DNA of 64,000 nt from Aedes albopictus (lineage: Eukaryota; Arthropoda; Insecta; Diptera; Culicidae), in assembly GCF_035046485.1 (NCBI RefSeq), contig NC_085136.1:156050452-156114451 (forward strand), given 5' to 3'. Positions 20,460 through 31,872 of this stretch are shown one piece after another. The translations under genes were made by a program, and so were the position numbers. How positions within the stretch are numbered: the stretch's first letter is position 1; each line of letters opens with the position of its first letter. The notes beneath the pieces are model-generated. The model saw nothing but the letters and a program-made list of their open reading frames with translations. It had not been told where the DNA came from and searched no databases.

Positions 20460-23400
20460 TTCCTGGAAAAATCCCCGAAATATTTCCTGGAAGAATCCCC
20501 AGGGGAAATCCAGGAAAAATTCCCAAGGGAATTCCTAAGAGAAATCCCCAGAGGAATTCATGGCAGAATCCCCAGGGGAATTCCTGAAATAACCACCAGG
20601 GGAATTCCTGATAGAATCCCTGGGGATTTACTGGAGGAATTTCTAGAAGAATCCCCAAGAAAATTCCTGGAAGTATCCCCAGGTAAATTCCTAAAAGAAT
20701 CCACATGTGAATTTCTGTAAGAACCTCCAGGGGAATTCGTGAAGGAAAACCCAGGGGAATTGCTGGAAAAATCTTCATAGCAATTCCAGGAGAAATCCCC
20801 AGGAGAAATCCCTGCATGAATCCCCTGAGGCATTTCTGGAGGAATCCCTATAGGTATTCCAGGAGGAATCCCCGGAGGAATTCCTGAAGACATCCCCAGG
20901 GGAATTCCAGAAGGTATCCCCAAAAAAATTCCTGGAGCACTCCCCAGAGGATTTCCTGGAGCAATCCCCAGGGGAATTCCTGGAGCCATACCCAGGAGAA
21001 TCCCCAGGGGAATCCCTGGAGGAATCCCTGGAGGAATCCCCAGGGGAATCCCTGGAGGAATCCCCAGGGGAATCCCTGGAGGAATCCCCAGGGGAATCCC
21101 TGGAGGAATCCCCAGGGGAATCCCTGGAGGAATCCCCAGGGGAATCCCTGGAGGAATCCCCAGGGGAATCCCTGGAGGAATCCCCAGGGGAATCCCTGGA
21201 GGAATCCCCAGGGGAATCCCTGGAGGAATCCCCAGGGGAATCCCTGGAGGAATCCCCAGGGGAATCCCTGGAGGAATCCCCAGGGGAATCCCTGGAGGAA
21301 TCCTCAGGGGAATCCCTGGAGGAATCCCCAGGGGAATCCCTGGAGGAATCCCCAGGGGAATCCCTGGAGGAATCCCCAGGGGAATCCCTGGAAGAATCCC
21401 CAGGGGAATCCCTGGAGGAATCCCCAGGGGAATCCCTGGAGGAATCCCCAGGGGAATCCCTGGAGGAATCCCCAGGGGAATCCCTGGAGGAATCCCCAGG
21501 GGAATCCCTGGAGGAATCCCCAGGGGAGTCCCTGGAGGAATCCCCAGGGGAATCCCTGGAGGAATCCCCAGGGGAATCCCTGGAGGAATCCCCAGGGGAA
21601 TCCCTGGAGGAATCCCCAGGGGAATCCCTGGAGGAATCCCCAGGGGAATCCCTGGAGGAATCCCCAGGGGAATCCCTGGAGGAATCCCCAGGGGAATCCC
21701 TGGAGGAATCCCCAGGGGAATCCCTGGAGGAATCCCCAGGGGAATCCCTGGAGGAATCCCCAGGGGAATCCCTGGAGGAATCCCCAGGGGAATCCCTGGA
21801 GGAATCCCCAGGGGAATCCCTGGAGGAATCCCCAGGGGAATCCCTGGAGGAATCCCCAGGGGAATCCCTGGAGGAATCCCCAGGGGAATCCCTGGAGGAA
21901 TCCCCAGGGGAATCCCTGGAGGAATCCCCAGGGGAATCCCTGGAGGAATCCCCAGGGGAATCCCTGGAGGAATCCCCAGGGGAATCCCTGGAGGAATCCC
22001 CAGGGGAATCCCTGGAGGAATCCCCAGGGGAATCCCTGGAGGAATCCCCAGGGGAATCCCTGGAGGAATCCCCAGGGGAATCCCTGGAGGAATCCCCAGG
22101 GGAATCCCTGGAGGAATCCCCAGGGGAATCCCTGGAGGAATCCCCAGGGGAATCCCTGGAGGAATCCCCAGGGGAATCCCTGGAGGAATCCCCAGGGGAA
22201 TCCCTGGAGGAATCCCCAGGGGAATCCCTGGAGGAATCCCCAGGGGAATCCCTGGAGGAATCCCCAGGGGAATCCCTGGAGGAATCCCCAGGGGAATCCC
22301 TGGAGGAATCCCCAGGGGAATCCCTGGAGGAATCCCCAGGGGAATCCCTGGAGGAATCCCCAGGGGAATCCCTGGAGGAATCCCCAGGGGAATCCCTGGA
22401 GGAATCCCCAGGGGAATCCCTGGAGGAATCCCCAGGGGAATCCCTGGAGGAATCCCCAGGGGAATCCCTGGAGGAATCCCCAGGGGAATCCCTGGAGGAA
22501 TCCCCAGGGGAATCCCTGGAGGAATCCCCAGGGGAATCCCTGGAGGAATCCCCAGGGGAATCCCTGGAGGAATCCCCAGGGGAATCCCTGGAGGAATCCC
22601 CAGGGGAATCCCTGGAGGAATCCCCAGGGGAATCCCTGGAGGAATCCCCAGGGGAATCCCTGGAGGAATCCCCAGGGGAATCCCTGGAGGAATCCCCAGG
22701 GGAATCCCTGGAGGAATCCCCAGGGGAATCCCTGGAGGAATCCCCAGGGGAATCCCTGGAGGAATCCCCAGGGGAATCCCTGGAGGAATCCCCAGGGGAA
22801 TCCCTGGAGGAATCCCCAGGGGAATCCCTGGAGGAATCCCCAGGGGAATCCCTGGAGGAATCCCCAGGGGAATCCCTGGAGGAATCCCCAGGGGAATCCC
22901 TGGAGGAATCCCCAGGGGAATCCCTGGAGGAATCCCCAGGGGAATCCCTGGAGGAATCCCCAGGGGAATCCCTGGAGGAATCCCCAGGGGAATCCCTGGA
23001 GGAATCCCCAGGGGAATCCCTGGAGGAATCCCCAGGGGAATCCCTGGAGGAATCCCCAGGGGAATCCCTGGAGGAATCCCCAGGGGAATCCCTGGAGGAA
23101 TCCCCAGGGGAATCCCTGGAGGAATCCCCAGGGGAATCCCTGGAGGAATCCCCAGGGGAATCCCTGGAGGAATCCCCAGGGGAATCCCTGGAGGAATCCC
23201 CAGGGGAATCCCTGGAGGAATCCCCAGGGGAATCCCTGGAGGAATCCCCAGGGGAATCCCTGGAGGAATCCCCAGGGGAATCCCTGGAGGAATCCCCAGG
23301 GGAATCCCTGGAGGAATCCCCAGGGGAATCCCTGGAGGAATCCCCAGGGGAATCCCTGGAGGAATCCCCAGGGGAATCCCTGGAGGAATCCCCAGGGGAA

Positions 23401-24057
23401 TCCCTGGAGTAATCCCCAGGGGAATCCCTGGAGTAATCCCCAGGGGAATCCCTGGAGGAATCCCCAGGGGAATCCCTGGAGGAATCCCCAGGGGAATCCC
23501 TGGAGGAATCCCCAGGGGAATCCCTGGAGGAATCCCCAGGGGAATCCCCAGGGGAATCCCTGGAGGAATCCCCAGGGGAATCCCTGGAGGAATCCCCAGG
23601 GGAATCCCCAGGGGAATCCCCAGGGGAATCCCCAGGGGAATCCCCAGGGGAATCCCTGGAGGAATCCCCAGGGGAATCCCTGGAGGAATCCCCAGGGTAA
23701 TCCCTGGAGGAATCCCCAGGGGAATCCCTGGAGGAATCCCCAGGGGAATCCCTGGAGGAATCCCCAGGGGAATCCCTGGAGGAATCCCCAGGGGAATCCC
23801 TGGAGGAATCCCCAGGGGAATCCCTGGAGGAATCCCCAGGGGAATCCCTGGAGGAATCCCCAGGGGAATTCCTGGAGGAATCCCCAGGGGAATCCCTGGA
23901 GGAATCCCCAGGGGAATCCCCAGGGGAATCCCTGGAGGAATCCCCAGGGGAATCCCTGGAGGAATCCCCAGGGGAATCCCTGGAGGAATCCCCAGGGGAA
24001 TCCCCAGGGGAATCCCTGGAGGAATCCCCAGGGGAATCCCTGGAGGAATCCCCAAGA
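20460..24057. repeat. 24-bp minisatellite array, about 128 uniform units plus degenerate edge
   Basis: From about 20985 to 24057 the 24-bp unit GGAATCCCCAGG-GGAATCCCTGGA repeats with almost no variation. Each unit is two diverged 12-mers. Runs of only the first 12-mer occur at about 23530-23645, 23905-23930 and 23995-24015. Rare point variants are seen, for example at 21303, 21391, 21530 and 23409. From 20985 down to 20460 the same repeat is strongly degenerate. The unit has no stop codon in any of the six frames. The long minus-strand frame (24055-20558) reads PGIPLGIP repeatedly but opens at TTG, and the uniform part has no ATG. It is best read as satellite DNA, not a gene. Confidence 0.9.
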
Positions 24058-24171
24058 TAATTCCTGGACGATTAAGCTTCTACGGGACTTTTATAGGAAA
24101 AAAAAGTATGTAGTAATTATGTCAATATATTTGCAATTAAATCACACTTTTCTAGCAATCGCAAACACATA

Positions 24172-24387
24172 TTGTGGGTTTAGCACCAAATTTATTTCCG
24201 AAAAAACTTCATTGACTTCCGCTGCCTTTCCTATGCGTTGAACATAACGTCGGAAGTAGTGCGCTGTACAGTAAATCTGGGTTTCTATACAGCTCACTAT
24301 TTCCGATGTAATGGTTAACGCATAGGAAAGGCAGCGGAAGTCAATGAAGTTTTTTCAGAAACCAATTTAGTGCTAACGCCACAAAAT
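24172..24387. mobile_element. 216-bp foldback element (MITE-like)
   Basis: Two arms of about 100 bp fold on a centre near 24280. They share AACTTCATTGACTTCCGCTG, CCTATGCGTT and CGGAA(G/A)TAGTG in inverted orientation. The outer ends read TTGTGG(C/G)(G/T)TTAGCAC. Divergence between the arms is a few percent. No target duplication is obvious and no protein is encoded. Confidence 0.7.
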
Positions 24388-25399
24388 GAAGTGATGCTTC
24401 TGGTCGACTACACTTCATTCCACTCAACATCTTAGACAAATAGGTAGTTCCAATGGGCATGCTTCCAGGCAGAACAGACCAACTTTCCATACGCAATCTT
24501 TTGGAAGAAAAATCTCTTGAAATGGAAAATCAAAAGCGACAAACAGAATTTTGCCAGAGGGCAGCAGGGGCCCATCATGTAGCCAACCGATTCAATAGCA
24601 CAAAGCTAAACTATACTGGTGACATAGAGAGAGAGAGGGAGGACATGGGTGCTGTCCGGCGAACCGCAAAACCAATTGCTGAACTTTCATTTCTCGGTTT
24701 CAATTAAAAGTGAAAAACGTTTTCCCGGGCCTTTCATCTCATTCACGTGAACCAATCGAGGCACTAATGGGGTAGGAACTTCTTCAAAGCGAAGAGATTC
24801 TTCGACATTTTTTTTTCTTCTGTTCCTTTGAATGATTCCGCTCGCTTTCGTGTGATATGCCCGGCCCGGCGACGTGTCCCAAATGTTTCCCCCCGAAAAT
24901 CCCACATTTGATAGTGCTCGCTCGCTAAAGGATGTCACCAACCAGCTTGTGGACGGTGGTGTGTGTTGCCCGTGGTTGCCGCAGCCAGAACCGGCTTCGA
25001 ATGTTGGTCATGTTCGATCAGCAGCAAAGGGGACCTTTGATTTTTCACTTCACCGAATGAATTCTTTCATGTTGTTTCGACTTTGTTGGTTTTCCCGATG
25101 TTGTCTTCCACATCGTTGTCGTGGGTGAAGTTATTTCAGGCTCACTTTCTGGAGGTATGCATGTACGAATCAATTCCGAAGGTGTTTTTCTCCCTTTTTT
25201 TCTCGGTATAAACCAGTCCGTGAGGGCGTAATTGGATGGGTTTTTGGTCATTCAAAGGGTGAGTCAGATTTATGTAGCTAGAGTCATGGCTCAATAGAAT
25301 TCTGCACGTCAATACATTAGAAAGTTAATACGCAGTTTTATAATAATTTGGTTTTAACTGTGCTTTATGATTCTTTAAAAAAATGTAGTTTGATTGCTA
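24388..25399. other. unrecognised intergenic sequence
   Basis: Several open frames of about 70-85 codons occur (for example plus 24453-24707), without domain resemblance or convincing codon bias. No repeats are recognised. Confidence 0.45.
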
Positions 25400-25700
25400 C
25401 GAAAAAATAACAAAAGAAAAAGATAAACCAGAACCAACGGCATAGACCTCAGCGATGAAAATCGCCTTGTGAATGGAAACAAAACGATCCCGCAACATCA
25501 TCGGGAGCTGCCCAGTGCCAATGCCGTCAAGATCATTATGGGAGATCTAATTCAGGGAATTCAGGCCGACGCGACAAAAGAAATGTCAGCACTCACCTGC
25601 TGGCGAACGAAGACGGCCAACGACTCGTCGATTTCGCCTTCTCCAAGTGCATAGCCAGCCATTCGTAGCGCCTAGTCTATTTCGTGAGTATATTTAGCTT
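25400..25700 (+). pseudogene. RTE LINE relic, internally deleted
   Basis: At 25405-25480 the DNA resembles the leader and start of the RTE at 53.28-53.35 kb (ACCAACGGCA, CC(C/T)CAGCGA). It then jumps to AVKIIMGDLIQGIQ, the counterpart of the VKIIIGDLNAQVG box at 53.76 kb, and continues to DFAFSKCIASHS in a shifted frame. The first half of the endonuclease is deleted. It belongs to the same subfamily as the 52.9-56.3 kb copy. Confidence 0.6.
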
Positions 25701-25904
25701 CCAAAAGTCACCGCTTTTCTAATGCTGTTTAGGTCCTTCTTCAATTCCAGCTAATCTAGGGACCTCCGGAAAGATTTAGGGACATCTCCGGTTGCCGAAA
25801 GGACAAACAGAACTAAACAAACGGTCACCAGCTTTAACTCCTTCACAGGTCGTGGCACTTGGATATCTTCCGGAGATCGTTAATTGAACATTATGATCCG
25901 AAGA

Positions 25905-26174
25905 TACACAGATCGAAAAAAGAATTCTGTGACATATGATGCACATGATTGGAGCGTGGGATACCACAGAAGTTTACATGACACGTCATGTAAATGTCGT
26001 AAAATATCATGTAAACTTCCATTATATGTCATGTAATTCAGCGTGACTCTGAGTATTTACAAGACATATAACACAAATTTACATGATATATCATGTAAAC
26101 CATCATAACACTAAGCTTACATGACTAAAATTAAGTATACATGACGTGTAAATATCATTATTTTTATCTGTGTA
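25905..26174. mobile_element. 270-bp MITE with TACACAGAT ends and repeated TTACATGA words
   Basis: The ends TACACAGATCGAAAAA and TTTTTATCTGTGTA form inverted repeats. Between them, ATCATGTAAA / TTTACATGAT words recur at least eight times in both orientations, giving many possible small hairpins. The element is non-coding. Confidence 0.65.
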
Positions 26175-27129
26175 CTGCGATGTCGATGAGAGTTCTCGCT
26201 TTAGGTTTTTGTTGGACCGCTTGGCACCAATGAGTAATGATCACGTGAGCCTGGTACAGTCTTATGCAAACATTTTCCAAAGTCGGGTCCAGCAAATACT
26301 TAGTTATAGTAGGGTACAAATCTGTTCTTGATCCTGGGGCAGCAGGGATTAAAGTCTCGAGGCCAGACGAACTTCGCCCCCCGCTTGCGAGTCGGCCACG
26401 TAGTCGCCGGCTACGAATAGGACTACTAACCCCAATTCAAGGTGTCAAGCGACCCGTAGTGGTAGTGCTAGTGGCGATGCAAACCGCTTCGCAAGAAGTG
26501 AATTGGTGGGGTCTCTGTTAAGGAGAAGTGAGGAAGCAGATGCGAAAAGCTGCACACGCAGCTTCAGCGTGGGACCTCCGATCCATTCCTCGGCGAACCA
26601 GCCAGTGGAGATACTGAACGGAGCGGGGATGTTAAGGGCCATCAACTAAAAAAGAGAAGGACTGCCCGCAATCGAAGTGGCTGTGTAGCAGCTTGGTAAG
26701 ATCATCGACTTTGCCTCCACGAAGCCCAACATTAGTAAGGAGCTGAAAACATCCCTGTTGCGACTTCGTGAATCGATGGATGATGCCTAGCAGGATCAGG
26801 TCAGACTCGTGAAGACTGCAGCAGCGGCGGAACCTGTCTACACAGCCTTCGATTTTGCAGGTAGTCTAAAATGTGTGGTGGATGAGAATGCTCATGATAA
26901 GCACTCGCAGAAGCGGATGAGGCAACCGTCAGGTGAGGAGCTTTCTGGCGGTACCTGCAAGGCAAGGCGAGTACTAACCGCGAAGGTCGGCAGTAATGCC
27001 GGCAAGTCGGACCTCAGCCAGGTGTCCCGAAAAGGATGGGCCTGAAAAAGCTGACCTTTCCCGGAAGGATGGGAACAGAGGGTTGCGATCGTTGGTAGGC
27101 CCTCAGCAACCACAGAGTAGAGCGAACTA

Positions 27130-27760
27130 AGAGGAGGACCTCCCTTGGACGAAGGTCAAGCGGAAGAAGAAGTAGATAAAGCCGCACGCGAGGCTAGGGA
27201 CGCCAAACCACGGCGGAAAAGAGTAAGTTTTAAGCACGAGAAAGGCGACGCGCTCGTCATCAAGACTGAACAATCGAAGTTTTTGACGCCTTAAAGACGA
27301 TGCGAAACGACGCCAAGCTCGTGGATCTGGAAGCCTACGTGCGCAGTATCAGACGTACTCGTACGGTTGAGATTATCCTGGGGTTGAAGCACGATAGGGA
27401 AAGGAAGGGCGCCGCCTTCAAAAGTTTGGCAGAAGAGTTCTTTGGCGAAGGGGTAGAGGTAAGGGCTCTCACACAAGAGTCGACTCTGAAGGTGAAAAAC
27501 CTAGACGAGGTAATCTTTGATCTTTGACCAGTTACCTGAAGTGGTTGTAGAAATGTCAGTCAATGTAGAAAGGATTACAGCAGGCCGGTGCGTATGTCAT
27601 CAGGCTTTCCACGAGCCACCGAAGGTTTGTTTCAGGTGTCTGGAACCACGATACAGGGGGGGGGGGGCTGCAAAGGCCCTGATAGGAGCAAACAGTGCAG
27701 TGTAGAAGATGTGGCCCCGAAGGCCATAAGACACAAGAATGCATAAGTTAACCCATTTGT
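27130..27760 (+). pseudogene. R1/LOA-like ORF1 with CCHC knuckle remnants
   Basis: The readable pieces are KRVSFKHEKGDALVIKTEQS, an (in other frames) VRSIRRTRT.EI segment, a VRALTQESTLKVKNLDEV segment and, after the G-run, CRRCGPEGHKTQEC, which is a CCHC zinc knuckle. The order is as in intact ORF1 proteins of this family, which package element RNA. At least three frame changes separate the pieces. Confidence 0.65.
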
Positions 27761-28269
27761 CTGATTTGTATCTAGAAATCCGTGAACAACAGGCATCCAA
27801 CGGGTGGTCCAAGTTGCCCGGTCTTCAAAAAAGCCGCAGTGAACGAATCTCAGTGCAGGTAACGCAGCTGAACCTGAACCACTGATATGATGATATGAAC
27901 GACGGGTAAATACCCCGTCCAGGAGTTCGTGTTTACTACGTATGAGGGCTTTGTGGTCGCCAAAGCAAACGGGCTCTTTTTCTGTAGCTGTTATGTGCCT
28001 TCGCAGCGGCCGATCGAGCTGGTAATAGCGGGTGACTTAAATGCCTGGACCGTGGAATGGGGAAGCCGCTTCGTGAACCAGTGAGGTCAGATCCTGCTAG
28101 AGATATTGGCCATATTAGATGTCGACTTAGTTAATGTCAGTATCAACCCAGACAATCAGAAATCATATAGGATGTTGCATAAGATGATAAAGAAGATAAC
28201 GTGGAGGCCATATGCGTGCATGCCTCCATTTGGGCGCATGTAAAAGTACGTAAATTGCCTCCACTTTAA

Positions 28270-28856
28270 CATCTTATACGACCACTGGTTGACTGGGAAG
28301 AGTACCTTTAGTCGAAATGGTGCGCAGTCAATTAAGTCCTGGCCTAACAAGCAGTTCGAACAGGAGAGCAGACGATAGCGACACTCACAGCAACTACCTG
28401 GCGGTTCGGTACAGTGTCGACTACAACAAGAGCAGGCAGCGGGTGAAGGAAAAGGCGGCTAGGCCAAGGTCAAGCCCTCGCAGGTGGAAGACATCATATT
28501 TCGATGAAGGGGTATTTAGGGAGGCGCTCTGTCGTGAGCGAAACCTACTTGATTTAAGCGGCGACAAGCTGGAAGCGCTGCTCGCGCGTGCGTGCGGTGC
28601 TACCATGCCTAGCGAGCCCACCCTAGAAATGGGAGACCACCGTCTTACTGGTGGACCGACGCAATTGCGGACTTGCACCGCGCCTGCCTACAGGCTAGGC
28701 GGCAGTTGCAGCGAGCACGACCTGAGGAAGAGTGAAACGTACGGCAGGTGGTGTTCTCAGCTGCAAAAGCCGCGCTGAAGACCGAGATAAGGGCAAGCAA
28801 ACGGGCCTGCTTTGAGGTTCTCTGTCAGAGTGCCAATGCGAATCCGTGGGGTGATG
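28270..28856 (+). pseudogene. R1/LOA-like endonuclease-RT linker, open segment
   Basis: An open frame (28317-28778) followed by an overlapping one covers the linker between endonuclease and RT. It reads RWKTSYFDEGVFREAL, LLDLSGDKLEALLARAC and, in the next frame, AAKALKTEIRASKRACFEV-like text ending NPWGDA. The same linker can be traced on the minus strand at about 16.5-16.8 kb. RT itself is absent because the RTE interrupts at 28857. Confidence 0.65.
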
Positions 28857-30130
28857 CCTTACTTACTTACCTTACCGGTCATGCTAAGGCCGGGGTGGCC
28901 TCTGCTGTACATAGTAGCCGCCTCCATTCCACTCGGTCCATGGCTGTTTGTCTCCAGTTCCACACTCTGCGTAGGGTCCGCAGATCGTCCTCCACTTGGT
29001 CGATCCACCTAGCTCGCTGCGCTCCACGTCTTCTTGTACCGGTCGGATGACTCTCGAGAACCATTTTAGTCGGGTTGCTATCCGACATCCTGATGACGTG
29101 ACCCGCCCACCGTAGCCTCCCGATTTTCGCGATATGGACGATGGTTGGTTCTCCCAGCAGCTGATGCAGTTCGTGGTTCATTCGCCTTCTCCAAGTCCCG
29201 TCTTCCATCTGCACTCCGCCGTAGATGGTACGCAAAACCTTCCGTTCGAAAACTCCAAGGGCGCGTTGGTCCTCTGCACGTAGGGTCCATGTTTCATGCC
29301 CATAGAGGACGACCGGCTAATCAACGTTTTGTAGATGGTTAATTTCGTGTTACGGCGAACTTTATTCGATCGTAGAGTTCTGCGGAGTCCAAAGTAGGCA
29401 CGATTTCCTGCCACAATGCGCCTCTGAATTTCTCTGCTGGTGTCGTTGTCGTCGGTCACCAGTGAGCCCAAGTACACGAATTCTTCAACCGCCTCGATTT
29501 CATCACCGTCGATATGAATTCGGGGTGGCAGGCGCACTGATTCCTCCCTGGAGCCCTTTGCCATCATGTACTTTGTCCGACACATTAATTACTAATCCGA
29601 TTCGCCTGGCTTCACTCTTTAGTCGGATGTACGTTTCCGCCATCGTCTCAAATTTACGAGCAATAATATCAATATCATCGGCGAAACCAAGCAGCTGAAC
29701 GGACTTCGTGAAAATCGTCCCACTCGTGTTTATCCCCGCTCTTCTTATTACACCCTCCAAAGCAATGTTGAACAGCAAGCACGAAAGACCATCACCTTGC
29801 CGTAACCCTCTGCGAGATTCGAAGGGACTCGAGAGTGTCCCTGATACTCTAACTACGCACATCACTCGATCCATCGTCGCCTTGATCAACCGTATCAGTT
29901 TATCCGGGAATCCGTATTCGTGCATAATCTGCCATAGCTGTTCTCGATCGATTGTATCATACGCCGATTTGAAATCGATGAACAAGTGATGTGTGGGCAC
30001 GTTGTATTCGCGGCATTTATGCAACACCTGGCGGATGGCGAACATCTGGTCCGTTGTAGCGCGTTCACCCATAAATCCAGCCTGATATTGCCCCACGAAC
30101 TCTCTTGCAATCGGTGATAGACGGTTGAAA
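28857..30130 (-). mobile_element. RTE LINE copy, 5'-truncated
   Basis: The 3' end lies at 28857 with a (GTAA)n-type tail and adjoins R1-like coding sequence. The 5' end stops near 30130, where a half MITE begins. The RT reads from FNRLSPIAREFVGQYQAGF through RGLRQGDGLSCLLFNIALEG and LLGFADDIDII (FADD active site) to the conserved C-terminal RWAGHVIRM. The frame breaks near 29575 and 29310. It is the same subfamily as the plus-strand copy at 43.4-45.9 kb. Confidence 0.85.
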
Positions 30131-30150
30131 AGTCCCAAAAAAATGACCAC
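29503..30150 (-). pseudogene. RTE reverse transcriptase, palm-containing segment
   Basis: This open segment carries the RT core: ATTDQMFAIRQVL, HHLFIDFKSAYDTIDREQ, FESRRGLRQGDGLSC and FADDIDIIARKF. The two catalytic aspartates of FADD and the Asp of FIDF are present. A frameshift near 29575 moves the C-terminal part (YLGSLVTDDND, then RRTLRSNKV) to another frame, and a second near 29310 precedes the terminal segment 29235-28879. The first few residues at 30150-30131 are MITE-derived, not RTE. Confidence 0.8.
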
Positions 30151-30169
30151 GTGGTTTATGGACAGCCCC
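30131..30169. mobile_element. half of a MITE with GGGGCTGTCCATAAACCACG end
   Basis: These 39 bases match, in inverse orientation, the left part of the complete 159-bp MITE at 49870-50028, including the (A)7 run and the TGACCACGTGGTTTATGG tip. The other half is absent, and the RTE begins where the MITE stops. Either the RTE inserted into the MITE or a deletion joined them. Confidence 0.75.
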
Positions 30170-31830
30170 TAATCCTATTGATCTATAGACGGTGGCGTAC
30201 GACGACATCGACTGGTACTGGACTTACTGGATTGATCGAAGCAATAGACTAATCGGTAAGCGATACTTGGGTGAACTATACCGTTCAATTCAATCTTTTC
30301 GTGTAATGCGCCCTGGAAGGTGTTATGCGACGAGCTGGGCTCAACAGCTACGGTATAATTCTCAAACTTGTTCTTAAAATTCACATATTTTGAGAAATTT
30401 GGAGATTTATATTGTCGCGCTTATCTTAGATTATCAGCAAGCTGCGTTCGAACCGCACAGCCTCAGATCGCGCCAGACCGCGCACGTATGATTTGTACAC
30501 GGTGTGCACCTTGGCTAAAACTGTTTTGCAGCCGCCGGGTGGAGCTGTCAGCCGCCGTGTACAAATCAAACGGGCGCAATCTTATGGCGGCTGACTCAGA
30601 TCAGCAGGTTCTGAGTGATTAAGCTAGGACGCACAATACTTCAGGTTCAGGTGTTACAAAACACAGGAAAGATATGACCTGCATGATTAATTTGAAAGAA
30701 AATGGCTGGGTTTGAGCTCTCTGTACAAATGTTTGGACAGAGGCGTCACTGTCCTAGCTTTCGTTATCTGGGTTTCCACTACCATTTTCAGTTGTTTATC
30801 CTACTATTTTGAAAATTTACACGTTTGATGGATAATATACACACACTTCTGGTAAATGTTTAAACCTTGAAATTATATCTGTATTTCAATGACGTGTTCC
30901 ACTTATCATGACTTTCTCTGAGTCACTCTTAGCAGAATTGTGTGTGTCTCTGATCCCTTGATTAAGAGATAAATTAAATGAGCCATGGGAAAGGAGATGC
31001 ATGTCAATTAACACAAATTAAAGCGCTAAATTAAGTTCATCAGGGATACATACAGTCGTACAATCGCTCACTCTACTGGCCTCGCACTCGCACACCCTAT
31101 CAAACGAATCATTTAGTTTTATGACACTTCACCAACTGGCGCACTCCGACAACTAGCATCTGCTCTAGGTTGTCGTGGGATGCTAGCAATGTGCTCTTTG
31201 CGCTTATCTCCTACTCAGCCAAGAAAGCCATCAATTCTCCCACTGTCTGCGCTTGCGGAGGCTGAGCTTTTCCAGTTTACAATGTATCGCAGTTTCGTTT
31301 CTTCTTGTCGCCTCCCATGCCATCCCATCACAGCCGCTGCATCGGTAAGTGATGTTTTAATTAGTGTGAACCATTTTTATCACCTTCGCTAATCAAGGCC
31401 CAGATCGAAAGCCATCACAAGTGCTGTGTGCAATGAGGTGCTAGAAGAACGTAGAAAAAAAAAATCTTACGCGAGCAATCCCGCCGCCGCGCCATGGCCC
31501 TTCTTCAACATGCTTATTTCAACTCCGACCGACGTGAGGAGCGGCAATAAACAAATGTGTGACGATCAAAACATATCGCAACCCGTTGCCGTTGCTGGCC
31601 CGGCAGTCTTGTTCAGAGATCCGCGATGGCCCTGAGCGGTGCCAGTCGCGGGGGTCCTAACAGGGCCGAATCGGGGATACAGGCAAGATGTCATAATTAA
31701 TATTCATACTGGACACTTAGGTCGAAGTAGTTGTCATAATTGTTGAACGTAACTGTTGTCTATTGTTTAGACTTTCGGTTTAAATCTAGTAGAAAAGCCA
31801 TACAATTGCCTAGTATAAGCTGATTGATTG
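30170..31830. other. unrecognised intergenic sequence with one inverted repeat
   Basis: No gene is supported. At 30470-30590 the words GATTTGTACACGG and CCGTGTACAAATC form an imperfect inverted repeat of about 120 bp span, flanked by CAGATC and GATCTG-like words. The region 31140-31640 is richer in GC and has open frames up to 70 codons, without resemblance to known proteins. Confidence 0.45.
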
Positions 31831-31872
31831 ATTTGTCTTTATTAGAGAGACTTTCAGCCCCCTAGTATAAGC
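31831..31872 (-). mobile_element. LINE 3'-end fragment with (AATC)n-like tail
   Basis: On the minus strand this reads GGGGGCTGAAAGTCTCTCTA then ATAAAGAC and CAAATCAATCAATCA. The CTGAAA(A/G)TCTC...AATAAAGACA signature also occurs at the end of the LINE relic near 62.28 kb. It is a 5'-truncated LINE end of tens of bases. Confidence 0.5.

Larger units (their letters stand above)
26200..28856 (+). mobile_element. R1/LOA-like LINE copy, decayed, cut by an RTE insertion
   Basis: A 5' region (about 26200-26650) leads into degenerate ORF1 (to about 27760), then the conserved ORF1/ORF2 junction, endonuclease pieces (27790-28150) and the endonuclease-RT linker (28270-28856). The copy is cut inside a codon stretch reading CQSANANPWGDA, where the 3' end of a minus-strand RTE begins. 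A run of G at 27659-27668 lies between the ORF1 frames. Numerous stops are present. Confidence 0.7.

Noticed and set aside
20558..24055. 1165-codon minus-strand frame as a structural protein gene
   Set aside because: It is a by-product of a 24-bp repeat that has no stops in any frame, opens at TTG, has no ATG in the uniform part, and loses frame where the repeat decays.
25900..26180. CRISPR-like array from the recurring ATCATGTAAA words
   Set aside because: The words are short, inverted as well as direct, unevenly spaced and bounded by TIRs. The genome is eukaryotic.
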